Of a stretch of 64,000 nt of DNA, positions 58,521 to 64,000 are shown piece by piece. Origin of the DNA: Garcia nutans (lineage: Eukaryota > Streptophyta > Magnoliopsida > Malpighiales > Euphorbiaceae). Positions within the stretch are counted from its first letter, which is position 1; each line of letters begins with the position of its first letter. The position numbers and the translations under genes were made by a program. The DNA lies in contig CANTUV010000004.1 of NCBI GenBank assembly GCA_947685225.1, positions 19,003,001-19,067,000 on the forward strand, read 5' to 3'. The notes below the pieces were generated by a model. It was not told the origin of the DNA and made no database searches. It saw only the letters and a program-made list of their open reading frames with translations.

Positions 58521-61500
58521 GAAGTTAATATGGGAACAGTTTCTTTTTCTGATGTAGACTTACCGGAGGAGGGAAGAGACCACATCCACCCTCTCTTTAT
58601 CAAAATAGAAGTCAAGGGGAAGAGGACTCCATGTGTAATGGTCGATGATGGGTCTACCATAAATGTTTGTCCACTTAAGATATTGCCAAAGCTAGCCATG
58701 TCAACAAGAGATCTAAACCCAACTGAGCTGACAATTCGTGCTTATGACAACACTAAGAGGCATACCGAAGGGACTTTCAAAGCGGCCGTCAAGGTTGGTC
58801 CAATTGAATCTATTATTGAGTTTGTTATTTTAGATGGTGGAGTTACCTTCGCCTTGCTCTTGGGGCGACCATGGTTTCACCCTCTTGGTGGAGTTCCTTC
58901 CACCCTTCATCAAAAGATCAAATTCCCCAATGGAAATGAAACAGTGGTCATTTAGGCTAAAGATAATGAGATTGTTAACGCTCTAATGGTTGAGAGGTGT
59001 CTCAATGGTTTTCAAGTAGCTTTAATTTCTGATGATGAAGCAGTGGACTCCAAAGTCTTGAATATGATGAAGAACATGAACGACCTTCCCGGAGCTGGTC
59101 TTGGAAAGGGTAAGGCCGGTTTAACAAAGTTGCCAAATTTTAGAACTCAGACTTCCAAGAAGGGATTGGGATATGATGAAGCCAATGATGTACAGCCAAA
59201 GAAGAGTGAGAAGATGAGCTTCCCACCACTTGAAGAGATCTTTGTCAAAGCTCCAAATATGGGACCACTCCAAGGAAAGCCTGAGCCAATCATGTTCATG
59301 GGTAAGTTAATCCCCGGTTTTGAAATTTTTGCAGATGTTGCTGAGCTAGTGGAGCAAGTGAAGAAAGAGCTCACCCTATCAACCAACAAAGAATCCAATC
59401 CAAAAGAGAAGAATGAAGCTACCCTGAAAGCCGAGAAGACTCTGGAAGAGATTGCTGCCCTGGTTGAAGAAAGGTTTGAAGACATCCTGCTTTACGATTA
59501 TGAGAACAATGATTTTGATTTTGATTTTAATTTTTCTGCTTTGTATGAGGATTATCATGTTTTCTTTTCAAAAATGAATGCAATAAAGTCTGATTTTGCT
59601 TACTTGTGTGATGTTTCTCCTGATGGTTGCATACATTCAAATAGCAGTTACATGAGCATCTTTAATATTAATTATGTTAACACACAATCATTAAATTTGG
59701 GAACAATTGAAAATCCTAAAAACATTAGCATAGCATCCGACCTTACTCCTGATGAGAGAGAGAGATTTGAAAAAATATTCAAAAAATATGAAAAAGTGTT
59801 TGCTTGGTCTTACGAAGATATGTCGGGGATAGATCGAGACATAGCCGAGCATCATATTCCTACTTACACTCACATTAAGCCTGTCAAACAAAAGCTTAGG
59901 TGACTAAGACCTGAGTGGGCAGAGTTGGTTAAAGAAGAGGTCACTAAGCAAATACAAGTGAAGTTCCTTGAAGTGATAGAATATCCATATTGGTTAGCCA
60001 ATATAGTACCCGTGCCAAAGAAAGATGGAAGGATAAGGGTCTGCGTGGACTATAGAGATTTAAACAAAGCTTCCCCTAAGGATGATTTTCCTTTACCTCA
60101 TATAGATGTTCTCATTGATAGTGCGGCCTCTAGCGTGCTACACTCATTTGTAGATGGATTTTTCGGATACAATCAAGTGTTAATGGCCCAAGAGGATAAA
60201 GTCAAAACTGCCTTCACTACTACATGGGGTATATTTTGTTATAGGGTGATGCCTTTCGGCTTAAAGAATGCTGGAGCAACCTACCAAAGGATGACCACCA
60301 CACTATTTCATGACATGATGCACAAAGAAGTTGAAGTATATGTTGATGATATGATGGTGAAGTCGGATACGAGGGAGCAGCACTTCCAGAATTTAGAATT
60401 ATTCTTCGATAGAGCTTTGAAGTATAAGCTGAGATTAAACCCAAAGAAGTGTGTATTCGGTGTTACTTCAGGCAAATTATTAGGACATGTAATTGGTCCG
60501 AATGGTATTGAGATTGATCCTGACAAAGTCAAAGTAATCAGGGATATGCCAGCCCCAAAGATGGAGAGAGAAGTTCTGGGATTCATTGGTAAACTGCAGT
60601 ACATTAGCAGATGTATAGCAAAGCTCACAACAATCTGTGAGCCTATCTTCAAATTGCTTAGAAAGAATCAGCCGGTCGTATGGAATGAAGAATGTCAAAA
60701 GGCCTTTGACCGAATAAAAGAGTATTTGTTGAATCCACCTGTTTTGAAACCACCTAAACCTGGAAAACCTCTATTACTATACTTAGCAGTAGAAGAAGAG
60801 TCGATAGGAGCCATGCTAGCCCAAGCAGATGAGTCGGGGATTGAGCATGCTGTTTACTATTTGACTAGAAAGCTCCTCCCTTATGAAATTAAGTATAGTA
60901 TCATTGAAAAGACATGTATAGCTGTGGTTTGGTCTTCTAAGAAGTTGCGTCATTACTTTCAATTAAGAAGTGTGCAAGCAATTTCCAGGTTGGATCCAAT
61001 GAAGTACTTAAGGGAGACACCCTCTTTAATTGGGAAATATGGTCGATGGTTGATAATATTAGAAGAATTTGAGATTGAGTATGTAACCAGGAAAACAATC
61101 AAGGGTAGAACGGTGGCAGAATTCTTGGCTCAACAACCATTACCAGAAAGTGAAGAGGTAATCTTGGAATTTCCAGATGAACATTTAGAAGTAATTGAAG
61201 TACAAGGGTGGAAAATGTATTTGATGGAGCAGTAAACAGGAAAGGAGCAGGTTTGGGAGTTATACTAGAATCGCCCGAAGGGGAACTTATCCCTTTAGCC
61301 AAGAAGTTGAAATTTAGGGCAACCAATAACATGGTGGAGTATGAAGAGTGTATTTTCGGTTTGGAAACCCTAATGATTATGAAGGTGGATAAGGTGGAAG
61401 TTTATGGCGATTCATTGCTAGTAGTATCCCAAGTAAATGGAGAGTGGGAGTTCAAAGAGGAAAAATTAAAACCATACCACCGTTATTTGACCATGATGAA

Positions 61501-62810
61501 GAGGAATTTTAAGGAGTGTAGGTTTATACACCTGTCAAGAGAAGAAAATCAGATGGCTGATGCCCTAGCCACATTGGCTTCGGTATGGGAAAATCCTGCC
61601 AGCCTATTCCTTAAGCCTCTGATCTTGACTAGTTCATCAACTCCTTGCTATGAATATGAGACAATCATGGAAGTTGATACGGACCATGATGCATGGTATG
61701 ATACTATAAGGAGATTTTTGGAGGAAAGAGAATACCCGCCGGGGGCAACAAAGAAAGAGAGAAGAGCCATAAGGAGATGGTCATTGCAATACATCACCTT
61801 CCATGGAGAGTTATATCGAAGATGGCCTGATGGAGTGCATTGGAGATGTTTAAGAAAGCTTGAAGTGGAGCGCATCATGTCTGAAATACATGCAGGAAGT
61901 TGCGGTCCGCACATGAGTCGTTTGGCCCTAGTTAAGAATATTATTCGATAAGGTTACTATTGGTTGACCATGGAGAGGGACTGTATTGAGTTTGTCAAGA
62001 AGTGCCAGCAATGTCAGATGTATGGTAACTTGAATCACATGCCTCCTGAAGAACTGCATTCAATGTCTTCACCCTGGCCATTTGCCACTTGGGGTATCGA
62101 CATTATAGAAGAGATACATCCGATAGCCTCAAACGGTCACCGTTTCATTGTAGTAGCAGTTGATTATTTTTCAAAATAGGTCGAAGTCGAATCCTTCAAA
62201 AAGCTGGGTGCAAGTCAAATGGCTAGGTTTATCAAAAAGAATCTCATCTGCAGATATGGGGTCCCGTACAGTGTGATATCAGACAACGGAGTACAGTTTC
62301 AAGGAGCAGTTAAGGATTTATTCTCCAAGTACCAAATCCATCATCATCGATCCTCTCCTTATAGACCAAAGGCTACTGGTGCCGTGGAAGCAAAAAACAA
62401 GACAATTAAGCAAATTCTATCCAAGATGACCAAGACTTACAAGGACTGGTCGAAAATGCTTCCCTTTGCTTTATGGGGATATAGGATGAGTGTGCGAATA
62501 CCTACTGGGATGACACCGTTCTCTTTGGTTTATGGGATGGAAGCGGTATTGCCAATTGAAATTGAGATCAAGTCATTGAGAGTAGTCTTAGAAGCGGAGC
62601 TACCTGAAACGGAATGGGTAACAAGCAGATACACACAGTTAGCTCTAATTGAAGAGAGAAGGTTAAAGGCACTGTATCATCATCAACTGTATCAAAAGAA
62701 GATAGCTCGGGCCTACAATAGAAGGGTCAAGGTCAAAAAATTCAGAGTTGGGGATTTGGTGTTGAAGCAATGCAAGCCTAATGTATCTGATCCAAGAGGA
62801 AAGTTCAGGT
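58521..62810 (+). pseudogene. Tat pol of element D, two RNase H domains
   Basis: Protease has CVMVDDGSTINVCP and LLGRPWFHP. Next comes a G-patch-like block (LPGAGLGKGKAGL...GLGYDEA, about 59090-59180). Reverse transcriptase has CVDYRDLNKASPKDDFPLP, MPFGLKNAG and an intact YVDD (60339-60350). The Gypsy RNase H spans LLLYLAVEEE to AEFLAQQP. A second RNase H runs FDGAVNRKGAGLGV (Asp), VEYEE (Glu), GDSLLVVS (Asp) to MADALATLAS (Asp), the archaeal-like type known from Tat. Integrase has the H..H..CQQC zinc part and the acidic triad in WGIDII, SDNGVQF and GAVEAKNK. Stops are at 58953, 59901, 61949 and 62177. A one-base deletion near 61217 falls at the start of the second RNase H. The frame breaks off at DPRGKFR, before the integrase end. 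Confidence 0.92.
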
Positions 62811-63639
62811 CATGTTGTAATACTCTAAGCCCTTCGGATTGACAGGTCCCCTTCCATCTGACAGAGATAATATGCAAAAAATTAAGATCAAATAAACCAG
62901 AATCGCTTTCTGTCTATCGCCTCATATCAGTTGTAGTCAGGAAACCATACTTGGTATAAGCCTTGACCACGAGATGGAAAATCTATAGGCCTCTAACCCA
63001 GTTTCAGCCATAAGTTTGACATCTTCTTGAAACAGACATATGAACCTAGTCACAAATATGTCTTTTACGATTTAAGTTAATTATAAATACTTTGTGCTAG
63101 CTGATTACTCATATCATATTTTACCTTGTATTTGTGATGCTGATCAATTGCCACATCTCCACCTGAAATATAATTATTAGAAAATTAATTACACAAACTG
63201 ATCAATTGTCACATCTCCACCTTGATTGGTATTAGCATCGATTATGGCAAAAATCACACAGAAACACTATAAATAAATAAATAAATAAATTAAGTTATAG
63301 ATGAAAACGCTGACCCCCTTGAGAAAAGGTATCCCAAACACTTGGAGTTCTACCATCCTCCTTTGCTGCTCCTTCCACCTAGATGTCAAGAATTTAAACA
63401 TAAACCCATTAAAAAATTTTGTTCATTTCTGAAAAAGATAAACCTTTCCATTTAGTCCTCCAACCATTCAAAAGAACAAAGCAAGCAAAAAAAAAATTTT
63501 ATGCACTGACCTGATAAGCCAAGGATCCAGCACCAAAAACAAAGCCAGGAGGGAAGTCCTCCCTGCTATATTTATCAGCAGAAAAGACTGTTGCCGCTAA
63601 ATTTAGCAAAAGAATTAGCAAGTAACAAAGCCTCAGCAT
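62811..63639 (-). pseudogene. GH1 beta-glucosidase, exons 1-5, truncated by Tat D
   Basis: The only host gene found. Exon 1 (63511-63639) encodes a 43-residue start with a hydrophobic signal peptide (MLRLCYLLILLLNLAATVFS) and SREDFPPGFVFGAGSLAYQ. Exon 2 (63315-63378, 64 bp) gives VEGAAKEDGRTPSVWDTFSQG, exon 3 (63125-63162) GGDVAIDQHHKYK, exon 4 (62951-63026, 76 bp) EDVKLMAETGLEAYRFSISW-SRLIP, and exon 5 (to about 62857) NGRGPVNPKGLEYYN. This is the N-terminal GH1 signature of secreted plant beta-glucosidases, which cleave glucosides. The exon 4 acceptor reads AA instead of AG. Exon 5 stops after YYN, where Tat integrase sequence begins. Catalytic Glu motifs (NEP, ENG) lie further downstream and are lost. 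A 25-base copy of exon 3 sits at 63198-63222, and an AAAT microsatellite lies in the intron after exon 2. No stop codons occur in the exons, so the damage is recent or the frame was kept for some time. Confidence 0.85.
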
Positions 63640-64000
63640 CTCTAATCACGATCTTATAAAATTATAATGATAGGATTAGTACAAAACAAAGAAAATGAGT
63701 GGCTGACTATGCTTGTTTTCCTTGTATCATAATTTATACTGAATTATGCAGTGCAAATATCACTTTCTAGCCACGAAAAGAATGACGCAATAGCTTCGAC
63801 GAATAGAGGCCCACCTCTATTTTGAAAATATATGTTAGCTCTTTTTGTATTTTAGTTAGAAGAATTGTTTTTGCTGTCTTTTTTTTTTTCCACTTTATTT
63901 TCAAGTGAAGGTCCACATGTAAACCTAAAAGCCTAATTCAGCATTTGGATCCCTTGATCTCTAAATAGAAAATCTCCAAACTCTTTTCTCATTAACATAT
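63640..64000 (-). promoter_or_regulatory. Upstream region of the GH1 gene
   Basis: AT-rich sequence upstream of the Met at 63639 on the minus strand. TATAATTTTATAAG about 20-40 bases before the Met is too close to be a sure TATA box. No transposon family from elsewhere in the window is recognisable, so this is probably ordinary host flank. Confidence 0.4.

Larger units (their letters stand above)
53441..62810 (+). mobile_element. Tat element D, truncated at both ends
   Basis: It lacks the first part of the 5' LTR and, at the other end, the last part of integrase, any antisense genes and the 3' LTR. The order is LTR, PBS, leader, gag, protease, RT, RNase H, second RNase H, integrase. gag-pol is in one frame except for a single one-base deletion, plus six stops. 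Its right end joins exon 5 of a host GH1 gene. Confidence 0.88.

Noticed and set aside
56691..62810. Endogenous pararetrovirus
   Set aside because: There is an integrase, LTRs and Tat-type Gag, and no movement protein; it is an LTR retrotransposon.
63640..64000. TATA box for the GH1 gene
   Set aside because: The only TATA-like word lies too close to the start codon to be assigned with confidence.

Overview
The window is flowering-plant repeat DNA, most likely from a eudicot; the species cannot be named from the sequence. It is a nest of Ty3/Gypsy LTR retrotransposons of three lineages: Tat (gag with a CHHC knuckle, a second RNase H domain, and antisense genes), Tekay/Del (C-terminal chromodomain, initiator-Met primer site) and Athila (TGGCGCC primer site). 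A gag-only Copia-related element lies at the left edge and the 5' end of a host gene at the right edge. I see no rRNA, tRNA or CRISPR.

Layout. 1-1240: gag-only element on the minus strand. 1239-1577: scrambled Tat scraps. 1578-7622: a Tekay LTR split by a Tat solo LTR (2492-7063, TSD CCCAT), itself split by an inverted Tekay solo LTR (3341-5706, TSD TTATC). 7623-37807: a composite Tat array (LTR, deletion derivative B, LTR, element A). Its middle LTR (15254-27556) is split by a complete Tekay element (16530-26714, TSD ACAGT, 2.66-kb LTRs). 37808-38048: a GC-rich insert of unknown origin. 38049-47928: an inverted Tat fragment C, whose LTR carries a Tekay solo LTR (39083-41538, TSD AAATT) and whose antisense gene is split by another Tekay-type solo LTR (43633-46372). 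47929-53426: an Athila deletion derivative. 53441-62810: Tat element D, the least damaged gag-pol. 62811-64000: exons 1-5 and the upstream region of a GH1 beta-glucosidase gene on the minus strand, cut in exon 5 by element D.

How the parts work together. Each complete element would supply Gag, protease, reverse transcriptase, RNase H and integrase for its own copying, but every copy here is disabled. Comparing copies shows that almost all premature stops arose by C-to-T (or G-to-A) change. Tat elements also carry spliced antisense genes: a plant-mobile-domain (PMD) gene in B, A and C, and a second DUF7745-like gene in A.

The most unusual signals are in the LTRs. Diverged Tekay LTR subfamilies share two consecutive hairpins followed by GCAGGT, with stems that differ in sequence but still pair. 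Tat LTRs carry three successive hairpins with paired changes and a separate GC-rich palindrome block. A GACACGGCC/GGCCGTGTC hairpin motif is shared by Tekay and Athila LTRs, which belong to different lineages.
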